Positions 34,498 to 41,403 of a stretch of 64,000 nucleotides of DNA are shown here, piece after piece (the first letter of the stretch is position 1; the number at the start of each line of letters is the position of its first letter). The DNA is taken from positions 62,001 through 126,000 of the forward strand of contig CAWKBS010000008.1 of assembly GCA_963847985.1 (NCBI GenBank), given 5' to 3'. Made by a program: the position numbers and the translations under genes. The notes under the pieces are model-generated. The model was given only the letters and a program-made list of their open reading frames with translations, made no database searches and was not told the DNA's origin. The DNA comes from JAIBJN01 sp963847985 (lineage in GTDB: Bacteria; Actinomycetota; Thermoleophilia; Gaiellales; Gaiellaceae).

Positions 34498-36360
34498 CTA
34501 GGCGCTGTCGGAAACGACCAGCTCGAGGCGCGGCTGGTCGAACTCGTCCTTGAAGGCCGCGACCACGTCGGGATCGAACTGCGTCCCGGCGCAGCGCTCC
34601 AGCTCGGCGATGGCGCGGTCGTGGGAGAGCCGTCCGCGATAGACGCGGTCGGTCGTCATCGCGTCGTAGGCGTCCGCGACGAAGAGGATGCGCGCGCCGA
34701 GCGGGATGTCGTCGCCCGACTTCTGCTCGGGATAGCCGTGGCCGTCCCAGCGCTCGTGGTGGTGGAGCACCCAGGTGGCGACCGGCTCGACGCCGAGCGA
34801 GTCGAGCATGCGATAGCCGATCTGCGGATGCCGCTCGAGCACGAGGCGCTCGGCCTCGTTCAGCGGGCCCGGCTTGCGGAGGATCTCCTCCGGAATGGCG
34901 AGCTTGCCGAGATCGTGCAGGCTGCCGGCGAGCCGGGTCAGCTCGACCGACTCGGAGTCGAGGCCCATGCGCTTCGCCACGCGGGCGGCGAGCTCGCCGA
35001 CCATGTAGGAGTGGCTGCCGGTGTACGCGTCGCGGGCGTCGACCGCGTGGGCCAGGCTCGCGGCTGCGCGCAGGCGGGCGGCGCGGTCGGGGCCCTCGGC
35101 GAGCCTCCGCAGCTCGGCGAGCTCGATGACGTCGGGCCGGTAGACGCGCACGGTGTTCTTCCCCTGGTCTTTCGCCAGGTAGAGGGCGCTGTCGGCGACG
35201 CGCACGAGCTCGCTGCGCTCGACACCGTGCTGCGGATACGTGGCCACGCCGGCGGACATGCTCAGCACCTCGCCGACCTCGACCTCCGACTCCGCCATGC
35301 GCTCGATGATCGAGCGCGCGATCGAGAGGCCTTCGTGCTCGTCCCGGCGTGGGAGGAGCAGCGCGAACTCGTCGCCGCCCAGGCGGAAGGCCTCACCACC
35401 TTGACGCAGGCGGGCCGCCACCTGCGCCAAGACCTTGTCACCGGTCGGATGCCCGTACCGGTCGTTGACCTGCTTGAAGTTGTCGATGTCGAGCAGCACC
35501 AGGGTCAGCGCGAAGCCTTCGTCCTGGGCCTTGTCCAGGTCGGTCTGGAGCCGCTCGTGGAAATGCCGGTGGTTGCCGAGCCCGGTCAGCGGGTCGGTGA
35601 GGGCCAGGCGCATCGCCTTCAGCGCGCTGTGCACCGAGCGCTGGTAGAGCGCGATGGCGACGAGCGGGCCGACGAGGGCCGTGGCGAGGAACGGTGACCG
35701 CTCCCAGAGGACGGCCAGCATGAGGCTGACCGAGGCCATGATGGAGAAGGGAACGACCGTCCAGTAGACGGAGTGTTGGAGCAGCGGCCAGAACGGCTCT
35801 CCCGACCAGCGGGCGATGATCCCGGCGGTGAGGAGGATGTTGACGCCGTAGAAGGCGACGCCGGCGAGGATGACCTCGACGAAGAGCCCGCCGATGCCTA
35901 CCTGGTTGCCGATGAGCGCCGCGGCCGCGCCTGCGGCCGCGCCGGCGAGGGCGTACACCGCGCTGTTGTAGGCGAGCCGGATCGCGGGCCTCCGCTGGAC
36001 GAGCTCGATCGTCGCCCGTGCGATGAAGCCGATCATGATCGCCGGCGCCCACCCGTAGATGACGGCCGCGCCGACGATGAAGACCGCGGTGAGCGAGACG
36101 CCGCCGGAGGAGATCCCCTCGATCGGCACCGGGTACGCCTCGACGAAGGTCGCCGCCACGGCAAGCGCGAGCACGCCGCCCATGACTCCGATCGTCGGAT
36201 CGGAAAGGGCGAACGAGAGCGCGGCGGCTACGAGCGCCGCGAGGGCCGAGAGGGTGACCGGGACCAGAAGCGGAAGAAGCCGGGCAGTCTCCCTTGAGAC
36301 TCCCGGCCTCACCGCATCACCCGATGCGCTCTCGGACGAGCGAACCGAGCGGAGCTTCAC
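34498..36360 (-). CDS. Membrane GGDEF + HD-GYP bifunctional c-di-GMP protein (copy 2)
   Basis: A 620-residue paralogue of copy 1 with the same layout: N-terminal membrane module (~30-235), GGDEF (~250-400: LTDPLTGLGNHRHFHERL, DIDNFKQVNDRYGHPTGD, FRLGGDEFALLL) and HD-GYP (~440-610: YTGSHSYMVGELA, GSLHDLGKLAIPEEIL, HHHERWDGHGYPEQ). Both catalytic motifs are complete. GTG 36360 lies 9 bp after a 30-residue membrane peptide gene. The two copies differ mostly in the membrane sensor part, suggesting different inputs to the same output chemistry. Confidence 0.9.
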   Translation of the reverse strand: MKLRSVRSSESASGDAVRPGVSRETARLLPLLVPVTLSALAALVAAALSFALSDPTIGVMGGVLALAVAATFVEAYPVPIEGISSGGVSLTAVFIVGAAVIYGWAPAIMIGFIARATIELVQRRPAIRLAYNSAVYALAGAAAGAAAALIGNQVGIGGLFVEVILAGVAFYGVNILLTAGIIARWSGEPFWPLLQHSVYWTVVPFSIMASVSLMLAVLWERSPFLATALVGPLVAIALYQRSVHSALKAMRLALTDPLTGLGNHRHFHERLQTDLDKAQDEGFALTLVLLDIDNFKQVNDRYGHPTGDKVLAQVAARLRQGGEAFRLGGDEFALLLPRRDEHEGLSIARSIIERMAESEVEVGEVLSMSAGVATYPQHGVERSELVRVADSALYLAKDQGKNTVRVYRPDVIELAELRRLAEGPDRAARLRAAASLAHAVDARDAYTGSHSYMVGELAARVAKRMGLDSESVELTRLAGSLHDLGKLAIPEEILRKPGPLNEAERLVLERHPQIGYRMLDSLGVEPVATWVLHHHERWDGHGYPEQKSGDDIPLGARILFVADAYDAMTTDRVYRGRLSHDRAIAELERCAGTQFDPDVVAAFKDEFDQPRLELVVSDSA

Positions 36361-36369
36361 GGACGTCGC

Positions 36370-36462
36370 TTACCAGTGCCAGCCTTCGGCCTCGCCGAGG
36401 AATGCAGCGAGGACGGTGGCCGCAACAAGCAAGTACGCCAACTTGGACTTCCAATGCAGCAT
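36370..36462 (-). CDS. 30-residue single-TM micro-protein preceding GGDEF/HD-GYP copy 2
   Basis: ATG 36462 to TAA 36370, with GGGAGAG 6 nt upstream. The peptide runs M-L-H-W-K-S-K, one hydrophobic helix (LAYLLVAATVLAAFLG), then E-A-E-G-W-H-W. It shares the [I/L]-[R/H]-W-K start and aromatic end of the peptide at 34266 and the same position before a GGDEF/HD-GYP gene, here only 9 bp away. No family is known to me. Confidence 0.75.
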   Translation of the reverse strand: MLHWKSKLAYLLVAATVLAAFLGEAEGWHW

Positions 36463-36553
36463 CTGATCTCTCCCGTTGATAATCGGACGCCTGACGCAAC
36501 GAAGTATCCGGTCAGCGGCCAGGGCACGCATCCCCCGTCCGAGGGATTCCATG
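36463..36553 (-). other. Leader region of micro-protein 2 / GGDEF copy 2 operon
   Basis: On the minus strand it holds ATCCCTCGG (36539-36547), an outer 7-bp pairing TCGGACG/CGTCCGA and an inner CTGAC/GTCAG stem. This suggests a structured 5' leader of about 60 nt. It does not match the c-di-GMP-I or -II riboswitch consensus that I know. Confidence 0.4.
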
Positions 36554-36585
36554 AAAAGCCCTGCTCATCCCCCGAAAGCGGGAGC
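36554..36585 (-). terminator. Weak terminator of NlpC/P60 gene
   Basis: Short stem CCCG-CTTT-CGGG followed on the minus strand by CTTTT, just past the NlpC/P60 stop. Confidence 0.35.
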
Positions 36586-36590
36586 TTGCG

Positions 36591-37601
36591 CTACGCGAGG
36601 CCGGCTTCGCGGAGGGGGCGGCGGCCCCAGGCGAACCGCTCCGCGTACCAGCCGGAGAGCGTCGTCATCGTCGTCCCCTGGCTGGACGAGTGCACGAACC
36701 AGCCGCCGCCCGCGTAGATCCCCATGTGGGAGACGTCGCTCGGGCGAGCTGCCGTTCCGCGCTCCGAGAAGAAGATCAGGTCACCGGGCTGGAGCGCGGT
36801 GCGCTGCTGGATGCGCGCCGAGGCCGGCACCTCGCCGGCCATCGCCGAGGCGGTGCGGCCACGGAGCACCGACTGGAGCTGAGGCGCGTCGGGGTAGCGC
36901 TCGAGGCGGTAGATCCTCCAGGCGAAGCCCGAGCAGTCGAAGCCGCCGCGCGAGGTGACGCCGAAGAGCGTCTGCGTCCGTTCGGAGGTTCCGCCCCAGA
37001 CGTAGGGGAGACCCACGAAGGACACTGCCCGCGCGAGGATTCGCCGCTGCCAGTCCGTGAGCTCCGGCAGGTCGAAGTCGTCGGCGCGGGACTTGGCGGA
37101 CGCCGCGGTCCAGGTGCTGAGCTGCAGCAGCTTTGCGAACGAGTACGCGGCCTCGGCGCGCGTCGCCTGGTTGCCGGGGAGCAACTCGAGCCCGTCGCGC
37201 TCGGCCGGGTGGTTGTAGCGGAGGCCGAGGAGCCGGGCCACGATCTCGGTGCCGAACCGCGGCCGCGGGGCGAGGCCTGCAGCTTTCGCCTCCGCCAGGA
37301 GCCGCCCGGCGGAGTCGAGCAGGCCGGCGGCGCGCACGAGCGCGCGGTCGAGCTCCCACATCCGCACCGGCCGGGTCGGCTGGGCAGGGGCGCCGGGAAC
37401 ACCCGTGATCGCCGTCACCGCCTGAGCGAGCGCGCCCCGGGTGAGCGGGGCCTGCGGCTTGAACGCACTGACGGACGGCCCCATGGCCCCCGCGCGCACG
37501 ACGACCCGGATCTGCGGCTGCGCCCACGACGCCGCCTCGGCCGTCGCAGGTGCGGCGAGCCCGAGCGCGGCGACGAGCGCCAGGAGTGCAGCTCGTCCCA
37601 T
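36591..37601 (-). CDS. Secreted NlpC/P60-family cell-wall hydrolase
   Basis: A 336-residue exported endopeptidase. Signal peptide ~1-23 (ending ATAEAA). Residues ~40-190 look like degenerate SLH-type helical repeats (PLTRGALAQAVTAI, NQATRAEAAYSFAKLL). The C-terminal ~140 residues are NlpC/P60: LPYVWGG, the catalytic Cys in GGFDCSGFAWRIY, His in VSHMGIYAG and the polar residue in WFVHSSS. It should cut peptide stems of peptidoglycan; the SLH-like part may anchor it to the wall. Confidence 0.85.
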   Translation of the reverse strand: MGRAALLALVAALGLAAPATAEAASWAQPQIRVVVRAGAMGPSVSAFKPQAPLTRGALAQAVTAITGVPGAPAQPTRPVRMWELDRALVRAAGLLDSAGRLLAEAKAAGLAPRPRFGTEIVARLLGLRYNHPAERDGLELLPGNQATRAEAAYSFAKLLQLSTWTAASAKSRADDFDLPELTDWQRRILARAVSFVGLPYVWGGTSERTQTLFGVTSRGGFDCSGFAWRIYRLERYPDAPQLQSVLRGRTASAMAGEVPASARIQQRTALQPGDLIFFSERGTAARPSDVSHMGIYAGGGWFVHSSSQGTTMTTLSGWYAERFAWGRRPLREAGLA

Positions 37602-37648
37602 TCCGCTCCGTATCGGAGCCGGCCCCGAAGGCCTTTAGTCTTCCTTCG

Positions 37649-37805
37649 GTGAGTCTGAGCTGGAGGCCGGAGCCGACCCCCGACGAGCGCGAGGCGCTCG
37701 AGCAGGCCCTGGCGCGCCTGCTCGCGGAGCGGCGCCGACCCGCGCGGCGCCTGGTGGCGCGCCGGCGTCGAGGAGTCCGTCTCCCCCGAGGCGGAGCCCG
37801 ACTAA
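37649..37805 (+). CDS. Acyl-CoA carboxylase epsilon-like small protein, frameshifted
   Basis: A short gene, GTG 37649 to TAA 37803-37805. The first frame gives SLSWRPEPTPDEREALEQAL and ARLLAERRRPAR; the second, after a +1 slip near 37742-37748, gives AWWRAGVEESVSPEAEPD and stop. Joined, it makes about 51 residues, and W-R-P-x-P-T-x-x-E-x-x-A with A-W-W-R-A-G is the pattern of small epsilon-type carboxylase partners in actinobacteria (from memory of the family; moderate certainty). The corrected end is backed by the palindrome it shares with dinB. Confidence 0.6.
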
Positions 37806-37829
37806 GTAACAGACTGTTACTTAGTCGGG
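37797..37829. terminator. Bidirectional terminator encoding both stop codons
   Basis: Perfect 15-bp stem CCCGACTAAGTAACA / TGTTACTTAGTCGGG, loop GAC. Both converging genes end Pro-Asp-TAA inside its arms. Confidence 0.85.
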
Positions 37830-39011
37830 GAGGAGCGGCATGACGATCCCCGGCTTGCGCCCGAGCAGCACGCCGCGCACGACCGCGTCCGCGCCGTAGC
37901 GGGCCCGCACCTCGTCGAGCGCGGCGTCCAGGGCGGTCCAGCCGGGCTCCCAGAAGGGCAGCTCGAGCTGGCGCCTGCGCTCGTCGTCGAGGTTCGTGAC
38001 CGTGATCCCGACGAGCGTCAGGCCGCGGCGGCGGATCTCGGGCGCGGCGGCGGCGACGAGCTCGCGCAGCGCGCCCAGGATCGTCTGGGTCTCGGCCGTC
38101 GGCCGCGCCATGGTCAGGGAGCGGGTCGCGCGGGAGAAGTCGTCGAAGCGCAGTCGGAGGACGACCGTCCGCCCGACCCGGCCGGCCTTCCGCATCCGCC
38201 CCGTCACCCGGTCGACCAGGCCGACGAGGGCGGCGTCGAGCTCCGCCGGCGAGCGGGGCCTGCCTGCCCGCTGCGACCCGATCGAGCGCCGCCGCCGGCG
38301 CCGCTCGACCGGCCGCGGGTCCCGGTTGTGGGCGAGCGCGTGCAGGTGGCGGCCCGCCGCGCGGCCGACGATCGTCGTGAGAGCGCTCTCGGGGAACCCC
38401 GCGACCTGCGCGACGGTCGTGATCCCGAGTCGGTGCAGCCGCCCGGCAGTCACCGGCCCGACGCCCCAGAGCCGCTCGACCGGCAGCGGGTGGAGGAAGT
38501 CGAGCTCGCTGTCGGGCGGGACGACGAGCAGGCCGTCGGGCTTGGCCACCGCGCTGGCGACCTTGGCGAGGAACTTCGTCCGCGCGACGCCCACGGTGAT
38601 CGGCAGGCCGACCCGCTCCCTGACCTCGCGGCGGAGCCGGGTGGCGATGTCGACCGGGCTCCCGGCCAGCCGCTCCATGCCGCGGGTGTCGAGGAACGCC
38701 TCGTCGATCGAGAGCCCCTCGACGAGCGGCGTCGTGTCCTCGAACACCCTGAACACCGCCTTGCTCGCCTCGGAGTAGGCCTCCATGCGCGGCCGCACGA
38801 CGATCGCGTCGGGGCAGAGCCGTAGGGCGCGCCGGCCGCCCATGGCGGTGCGCACGCCGCGGGCCTTCGCCTCGTAGCTCGCCGCGAGCACGACGCCGCC
38901 GCCGACGATCACCGGACGCCCGCGCAGGCGCGGGTCGTCCCGCTGCTCGACCGAGGCGAAGAACGCGTCCAGGTCGGCGTGGAGGATGGTGGCCGCTCCC
39001 GCCACGAACAT
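37821..39011 (-). CDS. dinB: DNA polymerase IV (Y-family, DinB)
   Basis: Translesion polymerase, 396 residues. Palm motifs: ILHADLDAFFASVEQRDD (first metal Asp), GGGVVLAASYEAKARGV and GLSIDEAFLDTRG (second metal Asp-Glu). The thumb has LWGVGPVTAGRLHRLGI (HhH) and the little finger runs to the end. It lacks an evident C-terminal beta-clamp peptide of the QxxLF type, though RRQLELPFWE near the end could serve. Divergent from arsR, 74 bp apart. Its last codons share a palindrome with the epsilon-like gene. Confidence 0.92.
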   Translation of the reverse strand: MFVAGAATILHADLDAFFASVEQRDDPRLRGRPVIVGGGVVLAASYEAKARGVRTAMGGRRALRLCPDAIVVRPRMEAYSEASKAVFRVFEDTTPLVEGLSIDEAFLDTRGMERLAGSPVDIATRLRREVRERVGLPITVGVARTKFLAKVASAVAKPDGLLVVPPDSELDFLHPLPVERLWGVGPVTAGRLHRLGITTVAQVAGFPESALTTIVGRAAGRHLHALAHNRDPRPVERRRRRRSIGSQRAGRPRSPAELDAALVGLVDRVTGRMRKAGRVGRTVVLRLRFDDFSRATRSLTMARPTAETQTILGALRELVAAAAPEIRRRGLTLVGITVTNLDDERRRQLELPFWEPGWTALDAALDEVRARYGADAVVRGVLLGRKPGIVMPLLPD

Positions 39012-39047
39012 ATGTTCCCATGAGACGGTGCCGGCGGCAAGGTCGAC

Positions 39048-39086
39048 TTGACGTATCGATGTATGTCGTTACGATAGTTGTCGATA
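39048..39086 (+). promoter_or_regulatory. arsR promoter with operator-like dyad
   Basis: TTGACG (39048-39053), 16-bp spacer, TACGAT (39070-39075), then ATG at 39086, so the transcript is nearly leaderless. TATCGA (39054-39059) and TCGATA (39081-39086) form an inverted pair bracketing the -10, a plausible ArsR operator. Confidence 0.65.
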
Positions 39087-39424
39087 TGACTACCGCGCCG
39101 ATCGCCTGCTGCCAGCCTCTTTCCGCCCCCCGGCTTTCGGACGACGAGGCGGAGGCGACGGCCACCCTCTTCAAGGCGCTGGCCGACCCCGCACGTGTGA
39201 AGATCGTGAACATGGTCGCCACGCGCGGCGAGGCCGTCTGCGCGTGCGAGTTCCACCCCGCCCTCGGCCTGAGCCAGGCAACGGCCAGCCATCACCTGAG
39301 GAAGCTGACCGACGCCGGCCTGCTCGATCGCGAGCAGCGCGGCAAGTGGGCGTATTTCTCGCTCGACCCGGAGGCCTCGGCGCGTCTGGCCGGCCTCGTC
39401 GACTTCCCGGAGGTTGCACGATGA
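39086..39424 (+). CDS. arsR: ArsR-family arsenic-responsive repressor
   Basis: A 112-residue winged-helix repressor. DNA-binding helix SQATASHHLRKLTDAGLL and wing REQRGKWAYFSL are typical. Thiols that could bind As(III) are CAC in GEAVCACEF (about residue 52) and CC in IACCQP near the N-terminus. Metal release should open the operon behind it. ATG 39086 is chosen over an upstream in-frame ATG because it follows the -10 at leaderless distance. Overlaps arsM by ATGA. Confidence 0.9.
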   Translation: MTTAPIACCQPLSAPRLSDDEAEATATLFKALADPARVKIVNMVATRGEAVCACEFHPALGLSQATASHHLRKLTDAGLLDREQRGKWAYFSLDPEASARLAGLVDFPEVAR

Positions 39425-40254
39425 GCACCGAGACGACCGAGAGCCAGAACGCCATCCGCGAGCAGGTTCGGCAGCGCTACGCCGAGGCGGCGCGAGCCGT
39501 CGCGGAGAGCTCGGGCGCGAGCTGCGGCAGCGGCTCCTGCTGCGGGAACGACCCTCCTGGCGCTTTCGGCGAGGTGCTCTACTCAGCTGACGAGAAGGGC
39601 GAGCTCCCCGACGCCGCTGCCCTCGCAAGCCTCGGCTGCGGCAACCCCACAGCCGTCGCCGACCTGAACGAGGGCGAGGTCGTCCTCGACCTCGGCTCGG
39701 GCGGCGGCATCGACGTCATCCTCTCCGCCAGGCGCGTCGGCCCGACCGGCGTCGGCCTACGGCCTCGACATGACGGACGAGATGCTCGCTCTTGCGCAGA
39801 GGAACGTGCGCGAAGCGGGGGTCGCGAACGTCCACCTCCTCAAGGGCCTGATCGAAGCGATCCCGCTGCCGGCCGACTCGGTCGACGTCGTCATCTCCAA
39901 CTGCGTCATCAACCTCTCGGCCGACAAGCCGGCCGTCCTGACGGAGATGGCGCGCGTCCTTCGGCCCGGCGGGCGGATCGGGATCACGGACGTCGTCGCC
40001 GAGGATCGCCTGAGCCCCGAGGAGCGGCTCGAGCGCGGCGACTTCGCCGGCTGCATCAGCCGGAGCGCTCTCGATCGGCGAGTACCGGGCAGGGCCTGGA
40101 GGCCGCCGGCTTCGAGGACGTGAGCGTCACCTTCACGCACGAGATCACCGACGGAATCCACGGCGCAATCGTCAAGGCGCGCAAGCCGACCGACCCAGCC
40201 GCCAAAGGCCTCCCGGTCGTCGTGCCGGCGGCCAGTGCCGGCGGCTGCTGCTAG
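39421..40254 (+). pseudogene. arsM: Arsenite S-adenosylmethionine methyltransferase ArsM, three frame breaks
   Basis: Methylates As(III) using SAM. The N-terminal Cys cluster SCGSGSCCG, the LGCGNPTAVADLNEGEVVLD block and the SAM loop LDLGSGGGIDV lie in the first frame. After GPTGV an extra G (39754-39755) shifts to AYGLDMTDEMLALAQRNV through VISNCVINLS and VLRPGGRIGITDVV. An extra A at 40058 then gives AGALSIGEYR, and an extra G at 40087-40089 returns to the first frame with QGLEAAGFEDVSV. The net +3 restores the original C-terminus, ending GGCC. Corrected length ~276. Sequence quality is high between breaks, so sequencing error or very recent decay is likely. Confidence 0.85.
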
Positions 40255-40667
40255 CCGGGGCGACGCGGCCGGAGGTTCTCTTCGTCTGCGTCCACAACGC
40301 CGGACGCTCGCAGATGGCGGCGGCACTCCTGAACGACCGCGCGCAGGGGAGGGTGCACGTCCGCTCGGCCGGCTCCGACCCCGCCGAGGCGATCGACCCG
40401 GCAGTCGTCGAGGCCATGGCCGAGCTCGGGATCGACCTCGGGCAAGAGCTCCCGAAGCCTCTGACCGACGAGGCGGTCCGCGCCGCGGACGCCGTGATCA
40501 CGATGGGCTGCGGCGACGCCTGCCCGATCTATCCGGGCAAGCGCTACCTCGACTGGGAGCTCCCCGATCCGGCGGGCCAGGATCTCGAGACCGTGCGCGC
40601 GATCCGCGACGAGATCGACAGCCGCGTCGGAGCGCTCCTCGCTGAGCTGCTCCCGGACGAGGGCTGA
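40248..40667 (+). CDS. arsC: Arsenate reductase, low-molecular-weight phosphatase type
   Basis: Reduces arsenate to arsenite. The P-loop CVHNAGRSQMAAALL (Cx5R) opens the fold, with SAGSDPAEAIDPAVVEAM and the redox Cys pair region MGCGDACPIYPGKRYLDWELPDP near 80, as in thioredoxin-coupled ArsC. The protein should start near T-R-P-E-V-L-F-V, but the frame has no ATG, GTG or TTG there; CTG 40248 and the GCG at 40260 (one base from GTG) are the only nearby options. ATG 40314 would delete the P-loop. The stop overlaps the aquaporin start (TGATG). Confidence 0.8.
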   Translation: MLAGATRPEVLFVCVHNAGRSQMAAALLNDRAQGRVHVRSAGSDPAEAIDPAVVEAMAELGIDLGQELPKPLTDEAVRAADAVITMGCGDACPIYPGKRYLDWELPDPAGQDLETVRAIRDEIDSRVGALLAELLPDEG

Positions 40668-41326
40668 TGCCGCTCGGCCGCCGCCTCGCCGCCGAGGCGG
40701 TTGGGACCTTCGCGCTGGTCTTCTTCGGCGCCGGCGCCATCATGGTCGCGGCCAAGACCGGGGCGTTCGGGCAACTCGGGATCGCGCTGGCGTTCGGCCT
40801 TGTGATCACCGCGATGGTCTACGCGCTCGGCCACATCTCAGGCGCCCACCTGAACCCGGCCGTCTCGCTCGCCTTCGCGCTCAGCCGCCACTTCCCCTGG
40901 CGCCTGGTCGGTGGCTACTGCCTGGCCCAGTGCGCCGGCGCGCTCGCCGCCGCGCTCCTCCTGCGGGCCTCGCTCGGAGACGTCGCCAACGTCGGCGCGA
41001 CGCAGCCCGCGGGCTCGGACGCCCAGTCTTTCCTCTGGGAGGTCGCGCTCACGTTCTTCCTCATGCTCGTCGTCATGGCCGTGGCGACCGACACGCGAGC
41101 GGTTGGAGAGGCGGCGGCTGTGGCGATCGGCGGGGTAGTCGCGCTGGACGCGCTCGTCGGCGGGCCGGTGAGCGGCGCGTCGATGAACCCGGCGCGCTCG
41201 CTCGGGCCGGCGCTGGCGGCAGGCGAGCCCACCTCACTCTGGATCTACCTGGTGGCCCCGCCCATCGGCGCGGCGCTCGGGGCTCTGACCTACCAGTTCC
41301 TGCGCGGAGAGCAGTCGCGCTCCTAG
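40667..41326 (+). CDS. MIP-family aquaporin / arsenite channel
   Basis: A 219-residue six-helix channel with both NPA loops intact (HISGAHLNPAVSLAF, PVSGASMNPARSLGP), of the aquaporin-Z/aquaglyceroporin superfamily. In an ars operon without an ArsB or Acr3 pump, such channels (AqpS type, known from Sinorhizobium) let arsenite produced by ArsC leave down its gradient; that role is inferred from position. It is last in arsR-arsM-arsC-aqp. The TAG stop is part of a CTAGGAGGG repeat end. Confidence 0.88.
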   Translation: MPLGRRLAAEAVGTFALVFFGAGAIMVAAKTGAFGQLGIALAFGLVITAMVYALGHISGAHLNPAVSLAFALSRHFPWRLVGGYCLAQCAGALAAALLLRASLGDVANVGATQPAGSDAQSFLWEVALTFFLMLVVMAVATDTRAVGEAAAVAIGGVVALDALVGGPVSGASMNPARSLGPALAAGEPTSLWIYLVAPPIGAALGALTYQFLRGEQSRS

Positions 41327-41403
41327 GAGGGTTTGACGGAACGTCGCTCGTTGTCGCGCAGGCGGCCCGGCGGCACTGCCGTTGTTTCGCCGAACCCTCC
41401 TAG
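41323..41403. repeat. CTAGGAGGG inverted-end element, copy 1 (81 bp)
   Basis: Ends CTAGGAGGGTT (41323-41333) and AACCCTCCTAG (41393-41403), with imperfect pairing continuing to about 19 bp. The interior matches the left part of copy 2 at 60320 when reversed (GGCGAA..CAG..GTGCCGCCGGGCCGC). Supplies the TAG stops of both the aquaporin and GNAT genes. Confidence 0.8.

Noticed and set aside
36463..36590. c-di-GMP riboswitch before GGDEF/HD-GYP copy 2
   Set aside because: The GEMM signature sequences (GCACAGGGCAAACC and the GACGCAAAGCC block) are absent; kept only as an unclassified leader.
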